The translations under genes and the position numbers were made by a program. From Calycina herbarum (Eukaryota; Ascomycota; Leotiomycetes; Helotiales; Pezizellaceae), in NCBI GenBank assembly GCA_001414485.1, contig LLEY01000096.1, forward strand, positions 1 to 64,000: a DNA stretch of 64,000 nucleotides, written 5' to 3'. The notes beneath the pieces are model-generated. The model saw only the letters and a program-made list of their open reading frames with translations, was not told the DNA's origin and made no database searches. Numbering within the stretch: the stretch's first letter is position 1; each line of letters starts with the position of its first letter. This document shows positions 34,948 to 48,300 of the stretch, in pieces.

Positions 34948-36807
34948 ACGTGTATATATAGCGAATCGGCTAAATAAGCGAACCGGCTAAAATTTTCTAC
35001 GCTCGCGATTAAAATTATAGTAACTCTACTATAACGTCTCTAATTAATTAAAACTACTTAGAAATCTCTTTCTTAGATACTTCTTCTATAATATTATAGA
35101 TATATATATTATAACTAGTCTCTCTGTAGTTGTTATAATACTATATATATAATTCTTCTCTTAGCTTCTAACTACTACTTCTCTTTATTTCCTTTATTAC
35201 CTGCTTACTAACGTCTCTATTATTCTATAGGTCCTACGCTTCCTATTAGCTAAGTAATTCTTCTTACTATAGACGTGTTTTTTTAGCTCTATAGCGCTTA
35301 CTTAGTGCTTTATTTACTTGTTAAAGTCTCTGGTTCTTAGCTTTTAATAGTACTATCTAGTATATTACTTTTAATATACTCTTTATAAACTAGTTAATAA
35401 CCTTATAAATAGAGGTTAGAGAGCTACTTTAGTAGCGAGAAATTCGATCTTTAATAAATATAGTCTATAATAAGGCTTTAGTAGGGTTATTTAGTATCTA
35501 GAAAACCTAAGGCTAAGCGAAACATAGAGAGGAGTTTAGAGGCGTTAGCGTCTTTAGCTTAAGATTAAGTATAGAAATCACACTTTCTAGGTTAAATAGA
35601 AGAAGCCTAGCCTCTTAGAACTATTCTTAGATATTACTTTCTATTATTATAATATTAAATATAGCGTAGAAGGTAGGAAAGAAATTATTCTTAGTAATAT
35701 AGATAATCTAAGCCTATATTATATCTTTAATTTACTAACTATATACCTTTTTTAAAGAGCTAAAACAGCTAACGTCGAGTAGCTAGAGTATATAAGAAGA
35801 ATAAGCAGGTATATAAAGAGTAATAATGTTATTTTCCTTATAATATTTCTTAAACTTATTAAAGTAGTAGCTTTTATAGCTGTCGAGGACTAATAAGTAA
35901 TAACTACTAATAGCTTAGAACTTAGTATACTTCTTAAAATATTAAATCTAATCTATATCTTTCTTATTTATTATCTAACTATTTTTAGTAATAGTAATTA
36001 CCTAGTTAAGTAGAAATCTACTATTTTAGTACTAAGAAGTAAGATGATTTTTCGTAGTAATAATTATAAATAGTAGAATACTCTAGTCTTAGGTATTAAC
36101 CTCTTAGATTACTATAACCTATTCCTGATTACTAAGCTATACTCTTTTTACTCTTACACGTTCTTCTAAGCTTATAATAACTATCGTAGTTAAGATAATA
36201 CCTATTATAAACCTAGTCTTATTAAAGTTATAGATATCTATATCGTAGATTCTATACTTCGCTACTATGCTTTATATAAGCTTAAACCAGCTACGAATAA
36301 CTTCTAGGTCTTCGTACTTAGCTCTCTAGTAGTTGTATTTTTATTAAAAGCTTGTCTAGAGTTCTAGGCAGCGCTTAATAAAGTTAGAAGCCTAACACGT
36401 TCTAATACGTAGTACGTCGCGTGCTTTAAGAAGTCGATTTACTATATTCTTAACTATAGATATCTACAGAGGAAATCCTTTTATAGTTAGGTCAAGGATA
36501 TGTTAAATAAGTACTAATTCCTCTAGCTCGGTTATTTTCTATAAATTAGCTAGAATATCACGTTATAAAGGTATACTAAGTAAAGGTTAACCTAGCTTCT
36601 AGTAATCTATAGAATAGGTCCTTATAGTAGCTTAAGTATATAAATTTAAGTCTTTTTATATAACCTAGATAGCTAATACTAACCAGCTTTCGTTATTTTT
36701 CTAAGGTATCGTTTGTTATAAAGAAATTTAATATTTAGTAGAGATATAATAGAGACGCGAGGTTTTAGCCGGTTCGCTTATTTAGCCGGTTCGCTATATA
36801 TACACGT
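34948..36807 (-). mobile_element. Fot1/pogo-type DNA transposon P1 (full length)
   Basis: 1,860 bp, TA on both sides (34946-34947, 36808-36809). Both ends read ACGTGTATATATAGCGAA and then carry two direct copies of GCGAACCGGCTAAA (one mutated). The minus strand carries a RIP-broken DDE transposase with its YNF-x-K-T first-Asp box near 36,220. It is inserted in pol of element A. Same family as P5, in opposite orientation. Confidence 0.88.
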
Positions 36808-37391
36808 TATTCTATTTAAAGATATTACTTAGATTTCTCTACTAATTATATATTATAATTTTCTTTAAGAAGTAGATCTCTATTGTTATTAGTATCTTAT
36901 ATACTATTAAATCCTTCGTTATTTTTAATTTAAGTTCTATATTCTTATACTTTAAGTTCCTTATCTATAAGTTTAATACGATTAGTTAAAGCTACTTATT
37001 ATTAAATAGTAGTATTAATTTATTTCTTTTCTTTAGAGTCTTTCTTCTTATTATACTTATTTACTCTATAACTAGAGAGGCTATAGTTATAATATAAGTT
37101 CTACTTATATCGACGATTTCGCTCTTCTTAAGAAAGTTCTTCTTTTTTTAGAAAGGTTCTTTTCTATATAGCGTTTACCTTCTTACTATACTTAGTATAA
37201 GAGTATTTCTACTTTTCTAATCTTTTACTCTTCTTCTTATATCTAAGATTACTTTTTCTAAATTCGTATAAGTAGTTATCTAACTAGATAACTTTCTTAA
37301 TTATATCTATAATAGTTAAGAACTATATATTCTATTTAGCTATTTTCTTATAAATATATACTTTTAATCCTTTATAGAAGAGTTTTATAAG

Positions 37392-37623
37392 TGTTACGAT
37401 CTATATCTAAAGGCAAAGGTATAAGAGTATATATATATATATTCGAGAATTTAAAGCTATAGTTCTAAGAACGAGGGAATATAGAATATATACTCTACGA
37501 AAAAGAGGTATTTCTACTAACTATAAAGAGCTTTTAATCTCGTTATAAATCCGTCTAAACGTTGCGGCTCTGACGGTCACGTGTAGGACCGAGAATCACG
37601 TGTTATAGACCAGCGCCGTAATA
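37392..37623 (-). repeat. Element B 3' LTR
   Basis: 232 bp, TGTTACGATC...GTAATA on the plus strand. It contains two CACGTG hexamers (37578 and 37597). Confidence 0.9.
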
Positions 37624-38593
37624 TTACTCTCTCTTTTAGAAAAAGCTTATCTATAAGCTTTGTATTATAACCGAATCGTCTATTAGATAATCGTAATTAT
37701 CTATTCCGTCTTTCTACGCTTATATCTAGCTTTGTAAAGCCCTTAGTAGACTAGCGCGGGCTAGATTAGCGAGGTGAAAATCGTGTAATTTATATAGATA
37801 ATACTTAAAATTCGAGGCTAGATACTACTGTGGATTAGGGTTATAGCCTAACTATTAAACCCTGTATTAGAGCTTTCTACGAACTGCTTTTATAGCTAAG
37901 ACTTCTTCTACTTCCTACTCTTCCTAATCTATAACCTGTATTAGCCGGGGTAGTTCGTTTACCTGTCTAGGTAACGGATCTATAGTAGTCTTACAGAGCA
38001 GTAACGGGTGGAATACAGGGTATATACGGAAGTGGTCTAGTAGTTTAAGCTGGAAAGAGTGTTCTTTATAGGCTATAATCTAGAACGGACCCTCGTTTTG
38101 TCTATCTAGCTTATAGCTTAGCTGGTCTGTCTTCTAATTACAAGTCGATACTTAAACAAAGTTGTCTATGTCAAAGTCTACCGCTCTTCGAATCCGGTTC
38201 GCAGACCTTATATAGCGGTCTTATGCTTTACTAACTAATTTCTTTGCTACGGTCTAAGTGTTATATATTCTCTGTGTAAGTGCCTCTGTATCGGTCTGGT
38301 TAAGCTGTTCGTAGACTGTTATAGATTTATCTAGACGGTTTTAATCGAAGGACGTAGTAGCTACGTATCTATTAATTACTTTAAAGAGCGAGAGCCTACC
38401 TAGACTCTCGTATAGAAGCGTAAGCTAAGCGTAGTCTAGAATAGGGACAAGTTCGCTCTAGTTGTCCTAATAGTAACTAATAAAAGGCTATAGGCGTTGA
38501 TTAATCTATTAGTTTATAATTTCGGTTTGTCTATTAGTTTATAAGTAGAAAGCAGTAGATAGCTTAAGCTTTATACTAAGGATTCTATAGAAT

Positions 38594-39028
38594 TGTCACG
38601 AATCACGTGCACACGTAATAAGTGAAGACCAGGCGACGTCCTAATAGGTTAAGCACTATCGGAATACTCTTATAGTAGATAGGGATCGGTTAGGTTAGCT
38701 AAGCGATCCAGGGATTTCCTTTGGTTATAATTATATAATAAGAGTTCGCTAGACAGGGCGACAGGTCTAGCAGTCTAGCAGCGACGGAGCGACCAAGCTA
38801 GCAAGCTAGCACGAGGAAGGAAAGCTTCTATATATACTAGCACGTCTGCTATCTAGATAGGAGCTTCGTACTTAACTTTAGTTATTAATCTTATTATCTT
38901 GTTTAATATCTTTAATATAAGTAACGAGTTTACTTCTAAGTAAACAACCTAGCGCATTTATACTTCTTACTATATACTAACCTTCGAGACTTAGTTATCT
39001 TTATTTAGTTTATTTAAGTTTTATTATA
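38594..39028 (+). repeat. Element C 5' LTR
   Basis: 435 bp starting TGTCACGAATCACGTG, ending TTATTATA. Followed by leader CTTTAAGCACC and then TACTTAGAAGTAAG. Confidence 0.92.
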
Positions 39029-39114
39029 CTTTAAGCACCTACTTAGAAGTAAGATCGCTACTATATTAGTAACCTCTTCTACTCTAAGAACCACTCTACT
39101 AAAGCCAGCTGCGG

Positions 39115-42100
39115 ACCCCCTAGTTATACCAGTTACTACTCTTCGAGAGGAAGTGAAACTTCTGATTCCGAAGCCGTTTAATAGCTTGCTTAAGAAACTA
39201 GCTAAGTTCTTAATAAAAGCTTCTCTCTACTTAAACTTTTATTATACTTAGTTTAGAAATAAAACTAATTAGGTTATATAGTTGTCTACCTATCTTAAAG
39301 AGGCAGCTTATAACTAGTTAGAACTATATCTAGAGAACTACTAGGTAAATAAAATAGCTAAAGGAAAAGTCTCTCTTTAAATGTCTAAGAAGATAAGAGA
39401 TTTATTTAGAAATGTTTAAGGGTTTAGAGATAGAATTAACTAAGCTTTTAAGGATGTTAATATAAAAAAGAAGGTAGTTAGAGCTTTATATATACTTAAG
39501 TAAAAAGGTTTAGCTGCTAAATATACCTTATAATTTTAATAGTACTCTATATAGATAGGATAGAACGATAAAGTATTACGTAAACAATTCTATTAAGAGC
39601 TTAAGGATAATATAAAGGATGAACTCGCTTAAGAGGATTTTCTAGACACGTTAAATAAATTAATAAATAACGTAATTAAGATTAATAACTATATTTATAA
39701 AAGGAATCTAGAGAAGAAAGGAAGTTATAGTTATTAATATAGAAAGAGTAGACGAAAAGATTATAAAGATCTTATAGAAATCGATACTACCTAGAAATCA
39801 TAGGTTCTAGAGAAGGAATCTAAGAAAGAAAACTCCTAGAAGAGAGGACTATCCTAGAAAGAGCGAAATCGTCGACGTAAGTAGAACTTGTGTTATAACT
39901 ATAGTCTTCTTAGCTATAGAGTAAATAAGTATAGTAAGAAGAAAGACTCTAAAGGGAAACAAGCTAATACTACTATTTAAAAAGAAGTAGCTTTACTAGA
40001 AAAAATCGAACTTATAGACAAAGAACTCGAGGCTAGAGGTTATAATATACAAATTAAAACAGACGCTATAAATACAACAGCAGGCACTATATACTTATAG
40101 CTAAACAAAGGAATTAAGTTATAAGTTAGTAAGATATAGAATACTAATAATAATAGAGATCTATTACTTAAAGAATATTATAATATATAGTCGGAAATAG
40201 ATTATAAATTACCTCTTTAAGTAGAATATAAATTACTACTATTAATAAGTTCGTTAGAGTTATTAGAATCGATATTCGACTTATTAGAGGTAGATCTAGG
40301 AATATATAAGCCTAAATAAGGCGAAATATAGGTATTTATTAGAACCTTTAAAAGAGGAAATAGATAAGTATATATAGAAAACTAGAAACCTAATTTCTAG
40401 AGCTTATATTCTACTTAAGGAATTAACTCTACTATTTTAACTACTTATAAAATAATTTAGAATAAATAGAATAGAATAACTTTAGTAAGCCTTATTACTA
40501 GAAGGGAAACTATTAAATTTAAAAAACCTAGACTAAAATAAGTAGTATCTAGCAAGCTATCTAGTATACCTAAGATAAGAGATATTTAAATAGTTATAGA
40601 TATATAGGAAGAAACTAGCTTATAGTAATAGCAGGGTTCTAACGACTTTATAAGACGTTCTAAACCTAGTTTTTTAGGTACGTTACCTAATAGCGAGGAA
40701 GCTATACTAGAAATAGGAGGCTAGTATACTATAGTCGCTTTAGTTAGAAAAGTTAGAGTAATATTTTAGGAATTACAAAGTAGAAAGTTATTTAGTATAA
40801 TCTTCTAAGAGATAAACGAATACGATATAGACTAAGAAACGGAGTTAGTATAGAGAGAGCTTTACTAACTAATAATTAGAGAACTAAACGCTACTTCTAG
40901 AGAAAATTAACTTATAGTAATAGTAAAGATAAGAGGAAAGGAACTCCGAGTCTTAATTAATTTAAAAGTAATAAGTAATTTTCTTTCCTTAGTAGCTTAG
41001 AAGAAGCTAAACGTCCTAATTAAAGGTATAAAGCTATACTACTTAGGAGTAGTTAACAAAATAGACGTTATATACTAGGATAGAATTATCAACTAGTAAA
41101 CTATTCTAATAAATATTACTATTAAAGGACACTACTTAAATATATAATTTAATATTATTAAAATAGAAAGTAAGGAAGCAATACTTAGTATACTATAGAT
41201 TAGGGAATATAATCTAGATATTAATTAGAAGGCTTAAATAATAATCTTTAGTTAATATAATTATATAGGTTTGTAATTATAACTATAAGGCTAGAACGAG
41301 GTTAGCGCTACCTCTTCTAAGATACTAGGACACCTAGCCTAGGGTCCTCTATAGGTTAGTAAGACAGCTGATAACAAAATACCTATATAGTATAGAGAAT
41401 TTAGAGCTTTGTTTAAAAACTTAGAAGACTTATAAGCCTTATTAAAACATTACTTATAGGATTATAAGATTAAATTAAAAAAGAGTTATTATCTCTTAAA
41501 GTAGAAACTTTAGTTATATAACTAGAAAAGCCTTTAGAGAATAGAAAGTTATATAAAGAAAGATATTAAAAAGGGATATATTAGAAAATCTAAGTTACTA
41601 ATTACCTTAAACATACTTATTATTAAGAAAAAAGACGATCTAGATAAGAGAGTATATATTAATTATTAAGAAGTAAATTACACTATAGTTAAGGACGCTT
41701 ATCTACTACTACCTAGCTAGTACTTATAAGATAAGTTAGGTAAGGTAGTATAATTTATAAAACTAGATTAACAAAACGTCTATAGACTTATATAAATAAA
41801 AGTCGGAGACGAATAGAAGATAGTATTTACCTTATCATCGAGCCTTTATAAATATATAGTTATACTATTTAGACTTTATAATATACTAGCTATATATTAG
41901 AAATAAAATAATAATATTTTAAGAAATCTTCTAAGAGTAATAGTAATCTATTACCTAAATAATATATTAATCTTCTTAGAAAAAGAAAAAGAATATAAAG
42001 AATATATTAAAGAAGTTTTATAATAACTTATAAGAGTAAACTTATAGTTAAAACTCTTAAAATATAAGTTTAAAGTAACTTAGACCCTTTTCCTAGGATA

Positions 42101-44210
42101 GGTATTTAGCTTAGAGAAAATAGAAATAGATCTAGTAAAGATCTAAAACGTCTTAAACTAGAAGTTACTAGAGAATATAAAAGACGTATAGTCCTTCCTT
42201 AGATTTATAAACTTTTACTATCTATTTATCTAAGACTATATAAAGATTACTAAACTAATATTAGAACTAATTAAAAAAGCTATTAAGTTTATATAGAATA
42301 AATAAGTAAAAGATACTTTTTAGAAAATCAAAGCAAAATTCACAGAAAAACCTATTCTATATAATTTTAATATAGATAAACCTAGTATAATCGAAATAGA
42401 CGCCTTAGATATAGCAGTAGGTACAGTTCACCTATAGCTAAATAATAAAAGAAAACTTATACCTATTACATATTATTCTAAGACATTTAACCTAGTATAA
42501 CAAAACTATAGCATCTTCGACAAGGAATTACTTACTATAGTATTAGCTTTAAAACACTAGAGAATCTATTTACAGTTAGTAAAATACTTAGTTATAGTTT
42601 TATCTAACTATAAGAACCTTAAGACATTTACAACTACTAAGGAACTTACGATAAGGTAATTAACTAGATAGTTAGAGATATTAGAAGGATTTAACATTAT
42701 TATCTAACATATAAAGAGAACGTTAAATACTCGAGCTAATACTCTTAGCCAGAAACTAGGATACAAGGGAAACAAGAAGTATAAGAAGATTATAATCTTA
42801 AAAACTCTTAAGAATAGAGACTTAGTACCTACTATATACGAGATAGCAGTAATAAACAACATCTAGATAGATAAGATTTAAGACATATATAAAGGTTATA
42901 ATTAGTATATAAAAGAGAAACTATAAGTTCCTAGCTTATACGTAAAGGAATTCGTATAAGAATACTATACTACACCCGCTTACAGTTACTAAGGAATTCG
43001 TAGAACTCTCTAGAGAATAAGATAATACTACTATATTAATCAGTTATCTATAATAGTTAAGAAAGTAATAGTAGAATATAATACCTATACTAGGAATAAG
43101 GCTTCCTACTATACTCCTTATAAACAGATAAACACTACTCTAATACTATAGGTACCTTAGAAATCAATATCTATAGATTTTATTATTAAATTACTAAAAT
43201 CTAAAGACCTAATAATAGAAGTTAAATATAATATAATCCTAGTTATTATAGAACGACTTACAAAGTATATAATTCTTATAGTATATATAGAGTTAAGTAT
43301 AGCTAAGGAACTAGTATTTATATTCCTTAGAGAAGTAGTCTTAAGACATAGACTATCTAAAGAAATACTCTTAGATAAAGATAAACTCTTTATCTTAAAA
43401 TTCTAGATCGCCTTTATAAAGTAATTAAGTATAAAGAGAAAGCTATTTATAGCTTTCTACTCTTAAATAAATAGAGGAAACAAATAGATAAATTAAGTAG
43501 TTAAAACATACCTTTATTATTATATAAACTACTAGTAAGACAACTAGGTAGAACTGCTGCTCTTAGCATAGTTTACTTATAATAGTTTAATAATAGAAAT
43601 AACACTTATTACGCTATTCTATACTAATTTTAGATATAAATTAATAGTATATTAAGAACTACTATCTATAACTATTAATAACTAACTTACTTATATTTAG
43701 GTCTCGAAAATTAAGAGTCTATATAAGGAACTTATAAAGGACCTGTAATTTATAGTAGAAAGAAATATATACTACTATAATAAACGACGTAGTTAAGAGC
43801 TAATACTAAAAAAGAGAGATAAAGTCTACTTAGTATAGAAAAACATTAACATAAAAAGACTAAGTAATAAACTAGATTATAAAAAACTCGAACTATTTAA
43901 AATCAAACATATTAGAGAACCTTTAAATTATAAATTAGCACTACTAAAGATAATAAACATCTACCTAGTATTCTATATATCCTTACTCGAACTAGCACTA
44001 TTAAAAGCACTACTAGCCCTACTTATAGAAATTTAACTAATAAATCTAAACGCTAAGTATAAAGTTAAGAGGATTCTTAACTATAGACTTATTAAAGAAT
44101 AAGTTAAATATTTAATAAAATAGTTAGATTACCTATATTTAGAAAACACTTAAGAACCTAGAAAAAACATTAGCTAGTACTTAGAGGAACTTCAGGAGTT
44201 CCACTGTCGA
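39115..44210 (+). pseudogene. Element C gag-pol, RIP-inactivated
   Basis: Readable but stop-ridden remnant of a Ty3/Gypsy polyprotein. The gag N-terminal part differs from that of D and E, while pol is close to E and A. The integrase central region and the C-terminal chromodomain (NAKYKVKRIL then KYLIK, TW-to-TQ at the conserved Trp) support chromovirus assignment. Frames are approximate because indels were not traced. Confidence 0.8.
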
Positions 44211-44820
44211 AACCTAAGTCTACCTATATCACGTAGTTAGTAGAAAAGGACTTAAGAAAGACTAGGTCGAGGTCTAGAGTAAAGGCAGGGTCGGAAACGT
44301 CGGGCGTAGAGAGAGCGGCCAGCCTAGCAGCCTCTTCTTCTATCCGCTTCTTTTCTTCCTCCTTCTCTTTTTTCTTTCTTTCTAAATCTTTAGTAGTATC
44401 TAACTCGTTAAGCGAGTTAAGACTAGCAGCTATTATCCTTTAACGCTTCTTATAAAGTTGGTGTTTTTGCTTCTTTAGTCGACGAATACGAGTCATAGCC
44501 TCGGCTATGATCGTATAACTCTTCTCCTCTTTATTATCTAGCTACTTAATCTAGGAGTCGACGCTCTCCTACTTGTTTACTACGGGTATTCGATTAATAA
44601 TACAAACATTATAAGACTTGTTTATAGTAGTATAGCGACTATATCGTGATAGCTTTTGGTCTCTAGGACTAAAACACTCGTGTTCCTTATTAGCGTTTTT
44701 ACAACAGGTATATAGAGCTATTTTCTTACTAGATAAATTAATTACTCTACTAAGGGCTTCGTAGTTAGTTCGTCGTAGAAAACGAGGGGCATTTATATTA
44801 GAAAGGAAAGAAGGCCGCTA
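44170..44820 (-). pseudogene. Antisense Cys-cluster/coiled-coil ORF in element C
   Basis: On the strand opposite to pol, one frame runs about 215 codons to TAA at 44172-44170 with only a few RIP-type stops. It holds a CC-x(8)-C cluster (YTCCKNANKEHEC), a following segment whose Tyr codons replace likely Cys (LSRYSRYTTINKSYN), then a long Lys/Glu-rich coiled coil (ERKKKEKEEEKKRIEEEAAR) and an acidic tail ending SGTPEVPLSTS. The initiating ATG is not visible and may be lost. It overlaps the end of the chromodomain. Element A has a counterpart at the same place. The layout recalls small Zn-cluster-like hypothetical proteins of ascomycetes, but I cannot name a family. Confidence 0.6.
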
Positions 44821-44886
44821 GCCTTCTAACGATATTTCTTAGGTCGTACTTAAGCGTAGAGACACGCTAAGCTAAGAAGGGGATAG

Positions 44887-45321
44887 TGTTACAAATCACG
44901 TATATACGTAATAAGTAAAGACTAGGCAGCGTCCTAACAGGTTAAGTACTATCGGAATACTCTTATAGCAGATAGGGATCGGTTAGGTTAGCTAAGCAAT
45001 CTAGGGATTTCCTTTAGTTATAATCACGTAATAAGAGTTCGCTAGACGAGGCGACAGGTCTAGCAGTCTAGCAGCGACGGAGCGACTAAGCTAGTAAGCT
45101 AGCATAAGAAAGGAAAGCTTCTATATATACTAGCACGTCTGCTATCTAGATAGGAGCTTCGTACTCAACTTTAGTTATTAATCTTATTATCTTATTTAAC
45201 ATCTTTAATATAAGTAACGAGTTCACTTCTAAGTAAACAACCCGGCGTATTTATACTTCTTACTATATACTAACCTTCGAGACTTAGTTATCTTTGTTTA
45301 GTTCGTTTGAGTTTCGTTATA
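44887..45321 (+). repeat. Element C 3' LTR
   Basis: 435 bp starting TGTTACAAATCACG and ending TTTCGTTATA. Differs from the 5' copy by C/T and G/A changes in the parts compared. Confidence 0.92.
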
Positions 45322-48300
45322 AGAATTTAGACTAGAAAGAAGAAACAAACTATGGTCTATAGTCTGAAATAATGCTTTATAGATAGCCGTAGGTTTAATA
45401 GATCTACGTAATATATATTCGAGCTATATCTTAGGCTATAACTGTCTTTAGACAGGGGATCGAGACCGATTACTTAGTTAGACGATCTATAACTACCTAT
45501 AAGGTATTATAACCTTGTTTATTAGTAGGGAAAGACTTATAGTCTATAGTAATATACTACTAGAGACGTTCTAGAACTAGTAATAGGTGTAAAAACCTAG
45601 GTTTACAGTTACGAGGAACCGTAGTACGTCGACAGTCTCTATAGTTACTAATATAGGTTTCTACAGACGTTTATAAACCTTTCTACTAGTATCTATAGAC
45701 GAGGATAGCTACCGTCTTTGTCTATCTAAGGTAAGCTGTAGATACTTATATATAAGCCTTATAGATTAGATCTGTCTATAAGGTACCTTAATTAGGAACT
45801 ACGAGTCTCTTTTGCTAAAGAAGTAAGCTGTTCTCTATTATCTAGTTTTAGTACTCGCGAGTAGCTTTCGTTTAGTCGTCTTCTAAGTCTAAAGAGTTAC
45901 GGTTAGTAGTAAGTAACTAGTCGACAAGGTTAAGCAAGGGTTCTAAGGTAACTAGAGCTAACGTTATAAGAGGTTCTAATCGAGTAGTAATACGTAGATC
46001 TAACTAATCAGACGTAAACAAGGTTTATTATCTTATAGACGCTTTTAGGTTATTCTATAGGTTAACGTCTTAGTCTTAGCGTATTAGCGTGTCTGTTTTC
46101 TCGTTCTACTTACTAGATTAAAACGTAATTATAAAATAGAACTCTAATAAAAACTCTGCCTATCTCGCTTACTGCTAGTTTAAGGTTTTAGAGGTTATAA
46201 AGTACTCTAAAGCCTTATAATCGGTAAAGACCTTAATCTAGAAGCTAGTCTAAGTAAGATCTACTTACTATTATCTAAAAGAGCGTATAATAGCTAATAT
46301 CTCCTTATCGTAGATTTAGTAGTTTAACTTAGCAGGGTTTATCGTCTTTAAGAAGTAGCTTATAGGTCTCTATAGTTCGGTTTCGGATATACGTTATAAT
46401 ATTACAGCTGTAACTACTCCGTCAGAAGCGTTAGTCTTAACTATAGTCTCTAAATTAGCTATAAAGTGGTATAAGAGAGAGGTAGTAACTAAGGCTTCTT
46501 TTAATATATTAAAAGCCTTCTTATATTCTAAGTCGAACTTAAATAGTACTTCCTTACTTATAAGATAGTTTAGTAGACGAGTAATCCGTCTATAATTCTA
46601 AATAAAACGTTAGTAGAAGTTATAAAAACCTAGAAAGAACTAGATACTCTTAATAGTACTAGGATATTTCTAAGAAACAATTACTAAGATCTTCTCTAGG
46701 TCGACTTCGATTCCGTCTATAAAGATAATAAAACCAAGGTACTTTATATAAGTAACGTAGAACTCTGTCTTCTTAATATCCACTTATAGTCTAGCTTTAT
46801 AGAGCTGTTCTAAGACCTTATAGACGTGTTTAACGTGTTCGAGCTTATTATTAGAGTATATAAGAATGTTGTTAAGATAAGCTATATAAAAGTTATTAAG
46901 ATATTCTATAAGAACGCTATTTATATACCTCTAGTACGTAGTAGAACCGTTGGTTAAGCTGAAAGGTAATACCTTATATTTAAACGTGTTATAATAGGTC
47001 TAAAAGGTTATAAGTTCTTCTAACTCTAGTTCTATACGTATATAGTTAAAAGCTTGATAAATGTCGAGCTTTATAAGGATTTTAGTACTAGTGATTCGTA
47101 TAAGAGTTTCGTCGATTAGCGGAAGAGGGTGCTAGTTCTTACGAGTAAGGTTGTTAAGTTTCTAGTAGTCGATATAGAGCTGTAAGCTTCTGTTAGACTT
47201 CTTTATAAACAGTACTAGAGAGGTAAAAGAGGCGTAGCTAGGAATAATAAACTCTTTATTAAGGTTATTAAGAATATACTACTTTATAGCTAGAAGTTCC
47301 TTAGTCGTTATTCTATATAACAGGCTATATAATAGAGTATTCGAACCTATAAGTTCAATATAGTAGTCGACTTAGTTTTATAGCAGTAGAAGCTCGTCTA
47401 AAGCTCTCTTTGAAAAGATATTCTTAAAGTCTATATATTCCTAGCGAACGTTCTATTCTACTAGTTGTTTATCTAAAGCATAATCTACTAAAGAGAGCTC
47501 TATACGTAACCTGTTTATAAGAGTATAGTCGATCTCTTATAAGCTAGTAGAGAAGACTTCGTTATCGCGCTTTTAAAGGTTAAGTTTAAAAGCAGCAGCT
47601 CTAATATAATAGATATTAATAGCGAAGTCTTCTATAGGTTTATAGATGTCTATAAGCGAGCTTACAGCTGCTTTATAGTCTATAACTGAACGTTTTCCTA
47701 AGGAGGATCGACGACGTTATTAGCGGTTAGGAATAAGGACCTGTATTCTATTCTAGGCAGAGACGAGGTCTTACTAAAAGCTTTTGTCTAGAATTTCCTT
47801 AAGAGTGACTAGTAGCGGGGTTTGATACTAGCTTTAAAGTAGTATTAAATAGATTAATATAGGTTCCTCTATAGTATTCTAGCGGAGGTCGCGGTTCTCT
47901 ATATCCTCCTAAGCCTAGAGGTCTAGTAGAGAGATAGTTATCGATTCCTTAGTAATAGGTACTAAGTAATCGAATCGACGAACCGGGGGAAGGGATTCTA
48001 GCTACTTAATCTTACAGCTATAGACTACTAACTTTACGTTTACGTCTATAAGCTATTAACAGCTGATAATAATATCGTGTCTGCTAATATTAGTAATTAG
48101 AAAGAGCGTATTAGTAAACTATTGTCTATTAATACTTAGTATTAAGCGAATAACGTAAGTAATCGCTAGTCCTTTATGTTTATTAAACCCTGTAATTAAT
48201 ATTACGTATAACAGCTTTTCTATAGTCTATCTATAATGTTAACTTAACTAGTTAGCTAAAGCTATATTAATAAATAGCTATCTATTCGCTCTAGTATTAA

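Larger units (their letters stand above)
38594..45321 (+). mobile_element. LTR retrotransposon C (Ty3/Gypsy chromovirus), complete
   Basis: 6,728 bp with 435-bp LTRs (38594-39028 and 44887-45321) and exact duplication AGAAT (38589-38593, 45322-45326). Plus-strand order: gag from about 39,115; zinc knuckle near 39,890-39,935 with one Cys codon left; protease-like region near 40,950; RT YLDD-type box at about 41,950-41,980; RNase H near 42,395; integrase 42,970-43,700; chromodomain 44,045-44,165. An antisense frame fills 44,170-44,820. It is the innermost and so the youngest of the D-A-B-C nest. LTR differences are transitions, so RIP acted after insertion. Confidence 0.93.
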
